Shown here in pieces: positions 37,022 to 49,485 of a stretch of DNA of 64,000 bases. The position numbers and the translations under genes were made by a program. The DNA is from Platerodrilus igneus (lineage: Eukaryota > Arthropoda > Insecta > Coleoptera > Lycidae), in assembly GCA_036346225.1 (NCBI GenBank), contig JARFIW010000593.1, positions 868,001 to 932,000 on the forward strand, written 5' to 3'. The notes below the pieces were generated by a model. That model was not told the DNA's origin. It saw only the letters and a list, made by a program, of their open reading frames with translations, and searched no databases. Every line of letters starts with the position of its first letter. The first letter of the stretch is position 1.

Positions 37022-37566
37022 TCTTAAGACGTCTTGATCTTGGGCAATTTTAAAATATTTGTTATAATTGAATAAATTAGTACGGTAAATCTAAGGCGAA
37101 CTAGAGGATAATAACATTCACTTTTATTATAAAATTGTTGATTTTGAGGTTATTATGCAAAACGAAAGGATGAGGTACCACAGAATAGTAACAAATAGAA
37201 ACGACTTTAAAGTTCGATACCACAGAATTTATATTTGTTACATTGCCTTAGACTCCTTTAAATTTTATATATGTCGGTGTGTGTAAGTATACCGGATGAC
37301 CTTTAAAAGGTGGTATATAGAGGTTTACTCTGTAAAAAAAGAGGAATCCTAAGAATGTAAAATTCAAAAACAGAGAAGATAGCTTTTTTGGAAGTGTGCT
37401 TACTAATGCTTCTTTTCCTTTTACGTGTAAATTAGTAACAAACTTCAGAAGACACGTCAACCCAGTAATGCGTCTGTAACTTTTTGAATTATTATTACTC
37501 TTTGTTCTATTCTTTATAATACTCCTAAAGTCCAACTCACATGTTTCGCGCAATATGTATTTGAGT
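37022..37566. other. AT-rich stretch, nothing recognised
   Basis: A short near-direct repeat (TACCACAGAAT at 37177 and 37219) is present. Otherwise nothing. Confidence 0.35.
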
Positions 37567-38012
37567 AATTGCACAAAGCAAATCGATTTTTAATGATATA
37601 TTAGTTAATAAGATAAAATAATAACTTACACTTTTATGCAAAACTTAAATGATAATTTCAAACAAGTAGATAATTAAAAGATGAAAAATTAGCAACTCGG
37701 ACAGGATTCGAATCTGCAGCTCACGGATTTATCCGCCGATGCGCTAACCAATTGTGCCGCCCCTACGGTTGATTACATTTGGAAAAATATACAAATCTAA
37801 ATCATGTACGCAATTATACATCAGCCTAGCTTTCAATTACGTCTGACCCTTTTAACAATCTTATCTTACAGCGTCAAGTTTTTACTTATGTCAGATATAG
37901 ACAAGAAGCGACGCTCAAATTCAAGGCTATTAGCCAAATATTAATTACAAATTTTACTAATTGCACAGGCCAAACTGATTTCTAATGCTATATTAGTTAA
38001 TAAAATGAAATA
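37567..38012. repeat. tRNA-arm repeat, copy A
   Basis: The middle (37767-37900) matches the reverse complement of the middle of copy B (47355-47505). Anchors are ATACAAATCTAAAT, TTTCAATTACGT and ACTTATGTCAG-ATAGACA. A minus-strand tRNA-like arm lies at its left. The ends are a ~50-bp direct repeat: AATTGCACAAAGCAAA...GATATATTAGTTAATAAGAT at about 37567-37622 and AATTGCACAGG...TATATTAGTTAATAAAAT at about 37960-38012. The second tRNA-like arm of copy B is absent. Confidence 0.65.
37692..37765 (-). tRNA. tRNA-like sequence in the repeat arm (likely pseudo)
   Basis: Read on the minus strand: an A-box-like GGTTAGCGCATCGG, then a B-box GATTCGAATCC with a 7-base T loop (TTCGAAT). Acceptor pairing is poor and the anticodon arm is not convincing, so no amino acid is assigned. 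It is more likely a SINE or foldback promoter relic than a working tRNA. Confidence 0.35.
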
Positions 38013-41000
38013 ATACCGTTAAAATCAAATATTCTTTTACTAACAATCTTTCAAACACTAATTATTACATCCATAACACGCTTTATCGTACAAACAATAT
38101 CTTACATACAACATTTAGGAAAAACAACTTTCTCTCAAATATTAGAAATAAAGTCCAAAATTGCCACAACGGCTTTACTTTACGACCAATATATTAAATC
38201 TAACAAAAAAAATCCTTTGGATAGTCACTTACTTATAGTAAAAATAGGGTCCAAGATCTCTTTTATAATTAGTATGAACACACACTAATTTTAATCTCTT
38301 AATCTTTATTCACAAATAACTCCTTATTTAAATCCTATTATTAAAAATTTTTTCAAAATAAGTCGGATAACTCAATATTGGTTTTAAACATATCTGATGA
38401 GTTAGGTTTAATAATTTCTTTATATACTGACCAAATCTCATCGAAGGTAACCGCCATTCAAACAAAATTATCGATTTGTGCATACAACTGTCACACAAAG
38501 ACTTGCGTACAAAACAAACATCTTAACATATAACTTAACTAATTAACAGATATGTCTTTTTAAAAAGTTAAATAATATAAGTTTATTCTACCGTACTTGT
38601 TGTTTCCGTGAAAATTTGCTTGTAGCTTTCTTTCGTAATCGTAATCAACAATCACAGCTCCAAAACCGCTCAAATTGCCTTACAATATACGACTTTTTTG
38701 CGAATTGCTTCATATAATGTGTAACAAACCATTTCTATTTCATATGCTTTTATCCCAATTAAGAAACTTGCAGTAATTCAATTATCATTTAATTTTTTAT
38801 TTAAATTTTGAAACCGTAAAATAATCTTACTCACTACTGACCATTCAAAACACTTTTTTGTTGCTACTTTAATAAAATGGTCTCTTAAGCCATAATAAAT
38901 GTCACTGTTAAAACTGTAGTATTTTAACTCCGTGACATCATGACGTTTGAATGAGGACTGACCAACTTCTTAAATTCAATTGGATTTATAAGGACGAGCC
39001 TCTGTGTGAAGTTGTCGTTGACAACTTTCCAGATCAATCCCAAATTTTGTAATTAGTTCTTTTTTGGAGGTGTGATGCAACATTCAGAAATTCGCCTCTT
39101 TGTTGCCTCAAGTTATCAGTAATTAATACCGTTATCTATGCGTTCTTTTACCTTTACGACATTATCGCTTTAACTCGCCTTAATTGGATGTACGTTTACA
39201 TTTCGTCTCTTATTGCTTCTACGAACCTAGATATTTCATCACTCACCCTATATTCCATTTTTTAAGTATTCGATTATTCTAGAAAGTCAATGAACACGTC
39301 CTTCATTACTTGCAAAATACCATCTTTCCAATTAAATGTATTTTCTTTGAATATCGACAGATATTTTAAATGAACGCGCTTTATCTAAGTACCAACGTAT
39401 ATGTAATTAGAAGGAAAAAGTGCAATTAAATATTTTACACAATTGAGCACTTTTATTGCAAAATGTGGATAAATCTATTGACTACGCAAATGAGTTTCTT
39501 GCGAAATTGTTTACGCATAATAAATACCGTTAAATACAAACACATTATTAAATTATATACTTAAGATGAAACTTCTTGAAAAACGCTTCCTACGCGCACA
39601 ATATCGTGAAATACCAATATTTTATTCCTAGAACGCTATTCCTTTTTTATCAAGTTTATGTAATAAGACTGAAAAACCTTTCAATCACTTTCGTTCACTA
39701 TGTCCGAATTACCTCCCCAATGCCAGACAAAATTACTCATTAATTAGTACGATGTCGTTTATAAACAAATATTGAAAATAGTATTCGGTACACTATACAT
39801 CCGCTTACAATAATTATTTCTATTAAGAGTTAGAGTAAATATGTTGATACAAAACGGTACAAGTTGAAATTGTAAATAAATTTGGAAGTACACTGTGGGT
39901 TAGTATTAGGTGATATATTCATACATTTAACTGCTTTCTCTTACTTTACTTAGATCACATTTATTGAAGGTAGTCATCATCTCTCAGAAAGCAACGTTAA
40001 TACTTAGAATCCGAAGAATGCGTTCGGAAAAACGCGCAGCCAACGTATAGCTGAAGTACAACCTAACACTAAACAAGCTAAACCAGATAAAGAGACTAGT
40101 AGCTCATCGCCCAAGGAACACTTATCATTTACACAGATGGGAGCAATAGTAAAAGGAATATTCATGTAATTACTTACATAAACAATATATAGGCGTCTTC
40201 CAAAAAATGCTGTGTTTGCGAGGACAAGACACAAAGCAAAAGCAATATAGATCAAACGGACACTCTTTAAGTTAATTCGATAACAACCTTTTCTACACGA
40301 ATATACAGCATGTGTTTAAATAAATGAAGACAGGAACTTGAAGCATAAAAGGAGCTGGGTAAAGTGGATTTTCTAACTTAAAACTCTATAATTTAGAATA
40401 AACGACAATAGAAGAAATGTGATACAGTTAAATAAAGAAGAAACCTAAGTATATGAAAACAGGAAAATGCACGCGACAACGTGTTCGTGATAAATGGGAA
40501 CAAAATAAACAAGGTCTTATGAGTGCACCTATAAATAACTATCTAATAGATTAAGTTTGGAAGAACAGTTAGGCCATACTCCTGGCCCTGCACGTCCTAT
40601 TAATTTATTCCGGTACGTTTTATTAGATATTTATTACTTCACGCCGAAAGTGAGTTGGGTCGCCATTAGAAATAAACGCATGTGCTGGGGTATTTCAATT
40701 GGTATATGCTCAACTAAAGCTTAACATCCATTTTGAAGAAAATCGAAAATCCAAATATGGCAAGCCGTCTAATCTATTTGGCAGAATTACAAAATCAATT
40801 AAAAATCGCCAATTATTCCTGACCAAACATTAATGAACCCTTAGATTTCCAAGTATTGTTGACTTTTTGTAAAGACTGAATTTACTAATCTGATCAGCTG
40901 CAATTACAGAGAAACCGGTCATTGATTGCTATCTTGTTGCAAATCGCCAACAAACACAATTAATATTTTACTAGTTATTTGGTTTTCGTTTTGAATTCCG

Positions 41001-42167
41001 CTACACAGCCCTTATCACCACATCAGTTAGATGGTACTTTTTAATAGATTTACCCACAGCGTTCGTCTTAAATTTGGATACATGGTTTTTTTATTTTTCC
41101 ACCTTGATTATTGTTATCTAACCCATTAAAAGACACGAACTAGTTTCAGTATTTAGTTTTATTTAGGCTAATCTTGAATTTCTGTTGAAAAAAATTTTAA
41201 CGCTAATGTGTACAAGTTTGAAACTAATTCTGTTACGAGTGTTTGAAGTATAAAGTGTTTTAAATTAAAAGTTGTCCAAAAGATGCGGGAAACCGTAACA
41301 AAATAGGGATGCACTGGCAAACTACAGTAGTGCGCGAGTGGGTTTCTATAGTACTAAATGGTGAAAAATTATACAAACTTGCATAATAATCGAAATTTCA
41401 CTTACATACGATTTCAAGCTACGTTATTTCTACCACTTAGATTGTTAGGCTTTCAATTCGTCAAGTTTAAAAGGCGCCAACGACATCTGGGGTAATGGTA
41501 GTTCAGCTGGCCGACGTCTAAACTAGGGTATTGTTGACTTTCTTCGTGGAATGGAGATTTTCTATACACTGTTAGTTGCCCGTATTAAATAAAACTACTC
41601 TCCACTTGCCTGGCTTAAATCTATACTATTTAAAATGTAGTTTCAGTAACAGTTGGGTTGGTAGCTTATAATCATCCCTATAACAAGTACATATATTAAA
41701 CAAAAATAGGTAACATTCGATAGAAGTCAATTCTTAATACAATTACAGTTAAACGGTTATTATTTTTTCCACAATGTTACCTTACAGGTTCTAACTTCCA
41801 TTTAACCAAGAAATCATCCTCTACTTTGGGCCCTTGAATTCCGGAATATTCTGCTGGAAGACAAACCGTCCCAATCTAAATTTGTTTGTTGGTTTTGTCG
41901 AAAATCCGTGTACCATCGCGTGGACCCTCATTTATTATTTCATAATTAGTAGAGTATTTACGACAAACCCAAATCTTTACTTGTTTTCTAACCCCACATT
42001 TGTTCGTTTTGATGACGTGAAAGAATTGAATTTTTTGTTCAAGTAACTGTCTCGTGATGTCACTCTCCCCACTTTTCTGTCTTAGAGGAGTACGCTATCA
42101 ATATATACGTAACATGTGTGAGATGGTCTATAGTCATGGTTTATTTTTGTTTACCCCGCTAACTGTG
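38013..42167. other. Long AT-rich stretch, nothing recognised
   Basis: Over 4 kb without a supportable gene or repeat. A minus-strand frame at 40004-40255 is hydrophobic at its start but begins at TTG, with no upstream ATG seen. A frame at 41834-42046 has no known motif. Confidence 0.35.
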
Positions 42168-42175
42168 ATATAAAT

Positions 42176-43240
42176 CAGTGGCGGATACACTATAAGTACT
42201 GCAGAGCTGCAGAACCACCAAGAACCAGCAACGAACAAACACATTCAATAGTATAAAAGAGATCGATAACCAGCCACTAAAAGTATTATGAATTCCTAAG
42301 TTGGATGTCCATAACAGTCGGTCAATAATACAGTAAACATGCAACTCTAAACGACAAGAAAAATCCATAAAATCACTGTCTAACTACGTTGTTCTGCAGA
42401 TTTTATTTGCGAGTTCGGATAAATATCGGAACATTTCGCGCAAATACGATCATAGTAAGAAACGGCCTTATTAAGCCAAGCTCGAGCTGCATAAATTGCA
42501 GCGCATTTGTCTATTGCTATTCGAATCGTTCAAGTTTTGTGTGCTTTCTGGTTTTTGTAAACATCGTGTCACGCATTTCATCTTTCGTTATCTTTATAAA
42601 TTTCATATCCGCCATTTTAATATCATATTAACCCAACATTAGTTATTCACAGATTAAAAACTGAATAAACATTTGCGTTTGAAATTTTAGTGTATAGGTA
42701 GTAAGTTTGCATATTAGTGTAATTATAATTAGGTTCACTAACAATAAACTTTTACACTGTTCCCTGAGGACGTTCACTACATTAATCGTTTCTAAAATGG
42801 ATGTTATTTTTAATTTAAGTGAATAATGGTTCTCTCAGCTTATTTTTCAAGAACAATTAGCTATTAAAAATTAGGGTCGTCCTATACCAGAACTGAACAT
42901 TGAAATTCCTGGTACAAGTCGTGGTAAAACTTATAAAAGGCAGTTCAATACAGATATTTGTCAAATGACCACTGTTGAAACCGAACGCAGTTTTCTACTC
43001 TAAACCGTGTAAAAACTTTTTTAAGAAACTCGATGTGTGAAGATAGGTTAACGGCCCTTTCAATGCTGTCAATTGAAAAAAAAATCATAACTTCAATTCC
43101 CGATTTTAATGAAAAAGTGATTGACCAATATGCTACAAAAAAAGATAGACGTTTTCCACTCATATTTAAGAAAAAACAATAAAATATTTTTACATTAGCG
43201 ATACAGCACTACCAAATATATGCGGTACGAGCCGCCACTG
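42176..43240 (+). mobile_element. Internally deleted hAT element
   Basis: Begins CAGTGGCGGATACACTATAA and ends CGAGCCGCCACTG, so the first and last nine bases are inverted repeats (CAGTGGCGG). ATATAAAT lies at 42168-42175 and 43241-43248, an exact 8-bp duplication. At 1065 bp it is too short for a full transposase and keeps only the C-terminal part. Confidence 0.9.
42963..43182 (+). pseudogene. hAT transposase C-terminal dimerisation domain
   Basis: Reads MTTVETERSF, then after a one-base shift near 42995 continues TLNRVKTFLRNSMCEDRLTA, LSMLSIEKKIITSIPDFNEK and VIDQYATKKDRRF, ending at TAA 43180-43182. This is the hAT dimerisation region (ERxFSxLxRVKTxLRNxMxxxRLxxLxxLxI ... RRF). The rest of the transposase has been lost from the element. 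Confidence 0.85.
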
Positions 43241-43248
43241 ATATAAAT

Positions 43249-45829
43249 GAATGCCTAAATGAATACAATATCTGGTGCGCAATTTATTCTCTATGAGTTT
43301 TGCCAATTCAGGGTTTTCCTGTGTTACTTTGTAAATTTTTGTTTTAATTGCGTCTTGTATACATTGTAACTATCCGAAATTATGTTATGTAGGTGTATTA
43401 TTAAAGCGAATATTTTCAATGTAAAAAAAACTTTTTCAGTATGTTATGAGAAATATATTAAAATTCGTTTTCCTTTTTGGTGGTTTTTAAAAAAAATTAA
43501 TTGATTGGAGTTTTATTTCAAATGTATTGTACAGAAATAAATATTCTAGTTTCTACATTTATAATTTTTGTAAAGTGCCCATTTATTGCACTAGCTTATT
43601 AAGCACTATCTACACTGAAATCAAAATTACAGAGGGTGCTTCAATAATTAGTTGTTCGTTTCAAATTTTGTACCCACTTTCACACCTGATTTTTGTTTCT
43701 TGTAACGCTCAAATGTTACAAATCTTTTTCTTTAAAATATGTAAACGCAGAAACGAATATTTAAGATACTCTAATCTATAGCTTTAAGTCTAGCACGATT
43801 CGCTACTAACACATCTAATAAATTCTTCGAATTCTCACAAAAATTGTACATCTAACAAGCGGAAAGTGACACATTGTTATATGCCTACTTATAAAACCTG
43901 GCTACCAAGTCGAAGGATCGTATTTTATAAAATTGCTTCCGTCATATTAAAAATACAGATTTAAACAAGAAGTATTGGAATTTGCTGTTTTTCTTATTTT
44001 CTCTCCCAATATATGGCGGTAATGGTACAGTGATGTTTGTGTATAAATCGTAAAAAATTAGACAAAAATTAATGGTTTTAGATCCCTACGTTTATATAGG
44101 GTGACTGTTTGATATTGTAATGTACTAAGTTTGTTATATATACCAAAGATGAGAATTAGGGTGTATCATGAATCTGTTGAAGACTTTACTCTGCCTTTGC
44201 TTACATATTGCAATTTGCATATTAACTAGCTCCTATCTTCGAATATCGATAATATAGAAAGGGGAAGCCCCCAGCTTTTCTTCTGACCCACTTGTTATGC
44301 ATTACTTCCCAACGTATACAGATGTGTACTTAGAAACAGCATTGCTATGCGGTGTATTCTATACATAATTAAGCAAGGATCATCATACTCTTGCAATGCA
44401 ACGTTTGTTAGATACCGTAGTCACTAGCTTTATTGCAGCTGAACTGGTTGATGACTGCTTTTTATGGCACTTTATAGTAACAACGAATGAATTAAAATCA
44501 CTACCTTTAAATACGGTCTGCAACGCCAGAAACAATCTAGACTGTTAGCGCTTTAATGATACCGACAGCTATATTAAATCAATAATTTTATTTAATTAAC
44601 TATCTATAGTACTTGGAGTTCAATAATATTCAACCTAAAATAGTATAATCCTGTTACTGATTTCGTTGACTTCCACGAAGTCGTGGCGTCTTATGGAGAA
44701 ATTTGGGTGTACGCCATCAATAATTACTGTGTATACAAAATATCTGAAAATATAAATTACGGTAAGCGACAGTTAAATGATTATCAAAGTTATGTCATCA
44801 AAAACGTAATCCCTAAGTTGCTTTCGCAATATATATGTATCATATTGTGACGATGTTTCTATATGCTCCGAGTCTATTTTGCTTGCTTTCTGATTTTATG
44901 GATTCTAATTTCTGGAATTAATGAAACCACTGTAATACATACAAAATACAATTTTTTTTATATAAACAATACTTTAAATACGCATTTTACAATTATTCTT
45001 CTCATAAACAATATTTTAAATACAAATCTAATGAGCCCACAACATCTCACAACACATTCTAATTACTTATATAATGAGTCCTAAAATCCACTTTTCATAT
45101 CGTTCTCAATTATTCCCTACTCTAGTCTTTAATAAACAAAACTTAAACATATGATAAACACCCATTAATAAACACTCAATTAAACATTTCTAATAATTAC
45201 TATGTATACCGATTACCTTTCGAAGTCTTCTAATTTAACACCCATTCTCTTAAAAATCGTGTTAAACCTAACTGAATTCGATATGTTTGCTTTACCTTAT
45301 ATAATGACGAATTCTGTACCTGAATTTGCCAAAAAAATCCTAAAAATTAAATTAATTTGACTTGCACACAAAAGTTTGAATACTTAATCTAAATTAATTA
45401 GTTTTTTCATAAATCCCCTAATTGAAACAAAATATTTTATTTTTACTGTTAAGCGTCTTGGTGTTGTGGGTTTTATATTCAACAGCGCTGACTCTTGCAA
45501 TCATAATAACTAAAAATGCTTATGGATTAATACCAATGTTCCATCCTCTGTTAGATCGTGTGAAGAAATCCAATTTTCATGTAAATTGATCCATTCCTCG
45601 TATATATCTATACTAAAGCATTTAAATTATATACACCCATTACTATTTTTAAAATATACTTTTTCTTACAATAGTTTTAATATGTTTTAAATTTTTTATC
45701 TTTCGTTTCAATACATTTTATACAATCATTAGCTGCCAAATTTTGTCCATTTTGTGTACGAATTTAATTACGTAACTTCTCTCTATGCAGCCGCTCAAGT
45801 CAACGTCTCAACAACCCCTAATATATCCC
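43249..45829. other. AT-rich stretch, nothing recognised
   Basis: No gene or clear repeat. The left end of R1 copy 2 may reach into the right part of this stretch, but the alignment with copy 1 becomes unclear before 45830. Confidence 0.3.
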
Positions 45830-47173
45830 GGCTGTCCGTATTGGTTTTCAATAAGTTAAACCCCTCTGCAGTAATTTATTCTAGGAGGTTCCGTGGATTA
45901 CAGAAACTTATTTTAAATAAAGAATTTTTTAGAATATTAGAAATATAAAGAGATGAGTCATTGGTATTTAGAACTACGTAAATATCTAATTAATAAATAA
46001 AACATTTTATTCCAAGAAGCGGCTCGATCATTGAAAAATACGTAAAACTGATAAAAAGTTATTTATTACCTTTCGCAGAGAGAAGCGATGCGACACATTA
46101 ACCTTGGATGTTAAAAAAGAACAAACAGCGCGGGGTCACAAATAACTGGAACCAGATAACAAGGTAATAAAACGCCGTGATTTTGGGCGCCAATGAGTTT
46201 TTCTGAGAGGCCTTGTATCATAACATTCCATACTATTCTAGTAACTTCTGGATATAGATAAAGGATTCATTCTTGGATTCATTCATTCGATTCATAAATT
46301 CGATCGCGAAATGTTATTTTGAGAGAAATCGCGAGCTGTTGCTTTGCGAAGATGATATTTGAAGTATGCAGTAAGCATACCTTAATTTAATAATTACTTC
46401 TACAATGAATATGGAAGTGATGTTTTAAATGAAAATTACATTAAAAAAATGGAATTCATTAATTACAATCAAGAGCAAAAATTCTTCAATATAACGCTAT
46501 TTTAAAAATTTTATTAAATAATTGAAAGGAAGATTTAAGTATAATGCATTTTGGTAACTGCTGTTTGAAATATGGATTATAAATATGGAAAATCTTGTAA
46601 GATAATTTGACATCAATTTAAAAAAAGAAACTATTTTATTACGAGAAACGTTTTTGTGGATTCTGCAAATACTACGTTTAGATTTAATTTTAACGGATAT
46701 TGGAGTATTTATATCTAATTTAATTTAATTTTACCAGGAAAATTTGTGATTGGAGTTCGATACACTCTGACCTTTTAATAGATTATCTGTCAAGGATTTT
46801 TTGGCAAAACAAACCTTACAAGCTTGGCAATAAACATTACCAAATAAACCATCCATAAAAAAAGGATTTTAGTTCTGTAAATTTAAAATAATGTAAGAAA
46901 CAATTTGTTTATAACAAGTATATATTAGAAATTATTTTATGTTTGAATGAAATGATGTTGTGAATGTTTTTGTATGAGAAAAAATATTTTATACTCTATA
47001 AATGCTTTGTGATATTGCTGTGTTTTATTTCATTTTAAAAACTCCGTCAATTCCGTTGAGCTATCCAGGCAAAGTTAGAAAGGGAAGTAAGTAAACATTT
47101 CAAGTTTTACAAATTGCTGTATCTGTATCACAGCACTCTTTTAGTGACGCTCTCAACGCGGCCTTATCACGGG
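45830..47173 (+). repeat. Dispersed AT-rich repeat R1, copy 2
   Basis: Aligns in reverse orientation to 7840-9300. Shared anchors include GATGAGTCATT near 45953, TCTGACCTTTTAATAGATTATC near 46767 (complement near 8315) and GCTGTATCTGTATCACAGCA near 47120. It ends GGCCTTATCACGGG against a (TA)n array. No coding potential. Confidence 0.65.
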
Positions 47174-47174
47174 A

Positions 47175-47210
<36 letters not shown>
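47174..47210. repeat. (TA)n microsatellite
   Basis: A TA tract between R1 copy 2 and the tRNA-arm repeat. Confidence 0.9.
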
Positions 47211-47675
47211 CCAATCAGGAAGATGAAATAATAACTTAGACTTTTATGTAAAGCCTAAATGATCATTTCAAATCGAGCTAGTAATTAAAAAAAAGATTTG
47301 AACCTGTATCTTAGTCTTTCCGGGACTATGCGTTTATAAATTACGCCACGGAGACTGCTTTCAATTCCTGTCTATAACTGACATAAGTCAAAAAACTTGA
47401 CAATATCAGATTTGATTGACAAAAATGCTAAACGTAATTGAAAGTTAAGGTTTATGTATAGTTATGCACACAATTTAGATTTGTAAATTTTCCAATTATA
47501 GACATAGGTCTCGGGGGCGTAATTGGTAAACGCATAGTTCCGAAAAGACTAAGTTACAGGTTCAAGTCCTGCTCAAGACCTTATATTTTCCTTCTTTCAA
47601 TTACTAGCTCGATTTGAAATGATCATTTGGGCTTTGAATAAAAATTTTAGTTATTTTTTCATCCTATTAATTGGA
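47211..47675. mobile_element. Symmetrical tRNA-arm foldback element, copy B
   Basis: Left arm 47211-47354 and right arm about 47507-47675 are inverted copies, roughly 80% alike by eye. Outer ends read CCAATCAGGAAGATGAAA and, complemented, CCAATTAATAGGATGAAA. Inner landmarks are GATCATTTCAAATCGAGCTA and the tRNA-like block. A ~150-bp unique centre is shared with copy A (37767-37900, reversed). The two tRNA-like blocks point outward. It could be a head-to-head SINE pair or a foldback DNA element that captured tRNA-like ends. Confidence 0.65.
47507..47580 (+). tRNA. tRNA-like sequence, GAA at the anticodon position (likely pseudo or SINE arm)
   Basis: A 74-base cloverleaf can be drawn. The acceptor stem GGTCTCG pairs with CAAGACC at six of seven positions. 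The D stem is GCG/CGC. The anticodon stem TAGTT/GACTA encloses a 7-base loop CCGAAAA, putting GAA (Phe) at 34-36. The T arm contains GGTTCAAGTCC, a good B-box. The base before the anticodon is C instead of the near-universal U, and the unit sits in a repeated arm, so I think it is not a functional tRNA. Confidence 0.4.
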
Positions 47676-47703
47676 ATACGTTAGTATTTATCAACGTACC
47701 TTG

Positions 47704-47705
47704 TA

Positions 47706-47750
<45 letters not shown>
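47704..47750. repeat. (GT)n(TA)n microsatellite
   Basis: GT units followed by about 15 TA units, ending exactly where R2 copy A begins. Confidence 0.95.
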
Positions 47751-47752
<2 letters not shown>

Positions 47753-49402
47753 CTGTGATAAGAGGTTGTTTAGGGGTGTATTGAGTCATAAAGGTCACGT
47801 AGTAACTGTAAATAGCAATAAGAATCAGAAAACTGCATTTATTTAGCAGGAAAATAAATAATTCGCACATTATGTAAATAGCAAACATTTAACACCCTGT
47901 ATATGGACCGCAATTAACTTTAATCAATGTCAGTAAGCATATCTTCAAATAATGGAACGCGTATTCATCAGAGAAATAATTATACATGTAATTAAAATAC
48001 GTCGAGAAGCGTTCAATAAGTTTATAAAACCTAGTAAATCATCATGTAATTACACTTGTAAAAAGGAAGGAACAATAATAAAGCGCTCTGTTAAGAAACG
48101 CACTTTCAAAGATGAGTTTTAAATAAATACATAAACGAAAACATCACTCATGTTACATCAGCTATTTTGTTCAATTCTCCAAAAGCTTTATCTACACAAA
48201 ACAACAGACATAAGCTAAAGTAAAGTCCAACAACAATAACAATAACAAGGCGATCAAAGATCGGAAAACAATAGTAAATAACAGCATGATACGGAACTTC
48301 AGAATAGTTTCGTCAGAAATCAGCTTAAAAAATACTAGGAATGTCCAAAACAAATATGGTTGGTTGCAACACTTTGTAAGGCTGTTTGGAAAACCAATCC
48401 AAATGTAGACAGTAAAAGTTATATAACGCCCATGAGTTGATAAAAAAGAGTCAGTCTCAATTTGAAGCACGTCGAACCTGCAATACTCTTAATCAAATAT
48501 TTACGCGTCAAATAAATAAATTTGATATTATATTATTGAGAAAAATAGTGTTGTGTAATAACAATAGTTGATGACGAATTGCGTTAAAAATATATGAAAA
48601 AGCTTCTGCCATTTTGCAGAAAACGTAAGTAGAAATTAGTTAATTAATTTAAATTAAATGTTTATAATAATGTAGGGCTCCTAAGTCTGGTATTCAATCA
48701 TTTTAATTCACGACTATAAAAAATCTGAGTTTTAATTAAGTGGAGGTTTAAGGCGTATCCAAAAAAATATAGAATAAAGCAAGAGATGAATTCTGGAAGT
48801 GAGGAGTAACAAAACCGTTGGTTCAAAGCACGTGAAAGAGTACAAAGCACAGCAATGGTTTTCGATTGAAGATAAGAAAAGGGGGTTGATCCACAACACG
48901 CAACAACTCATCAGAATATCACAGGTCAGGGCTAACTAGTTTAAGGAATCTTTTCAAATTTAAATTTTACAACAGAATATATTAATTTTCTCTCAAGTTT
49001 GTAAGGAGTCAACAAGAATATTGAATACGTTGAAATTTACGTGATAATCATAAAAGGGGTTAGAACGTTCCAGATTTGTTTAGTAAAAGGTGTTGTTTTT
49101 GGTGACTTTAAAATTAAATTAAAAGGATATAAATTTTGGGATAAATGATTCAAATAATATTAATTGATTGAACGGTGTATTTAAAGGATTACAAAAATTG
49201 TGAAGTGTAAATATTATTTTCTTTCATTATACGAATATTGATTAAAGAGGCAAATTAAATTTATCACTGTAACGCTGTGCACTCTGTGTAAATTAAACTG
49301 GGCTAGCCGTGGCATAATTAAAATTAAAAGATTAGAGAAAAACACAGAGCGGTGGCGTTCAGCTGGACGTTTATCACATCGGCGTGCGGCGTTATCATAT
49401 CA
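47751..49402 (+). repeat. Dispersed AT-rich repeat R2, copy A
   Basis: Homologous in direct orientation to 59935-61683 along its whole length. Shared anchors are TTTAGGGGTGTATTGAGTC (copy B ...GTATATT...), AGAAAACTGCATTTA, GACCGCAATTAAC near 47908, GCTAGCCGTGGCATAATTAA near 49301 and the end GGCGTTATCATA. The ends carry short inverted TGATAAG / TTATCA motifs. No open frame is shared between copies, so it is a non-coding element of about 1.7 kb. Confidence 0.8.
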
Positions 49403-49443
49403 ATATTAATCTGACGCAACAACGTGGGGCGAAAACTACATAG

Positions 49444-49444
<1 letters not shown>

Positions 49445-49482
<38 letters not shown>
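49445..49482. repeat. (TA)n microsatellite
   Basis: About 18 TA units directly before the terminal CAGTGTG of the next element. Confidence 0.95.

Positions 49483-49485
<3 letters not shown>

Noticed and set aside
40004..40255. Hydrophobic minus-strand frame that could be a small secreted or membrane protein
   Set aside because: It begins at TTG, no ATG start or splice site was found, and no family is recognisable.
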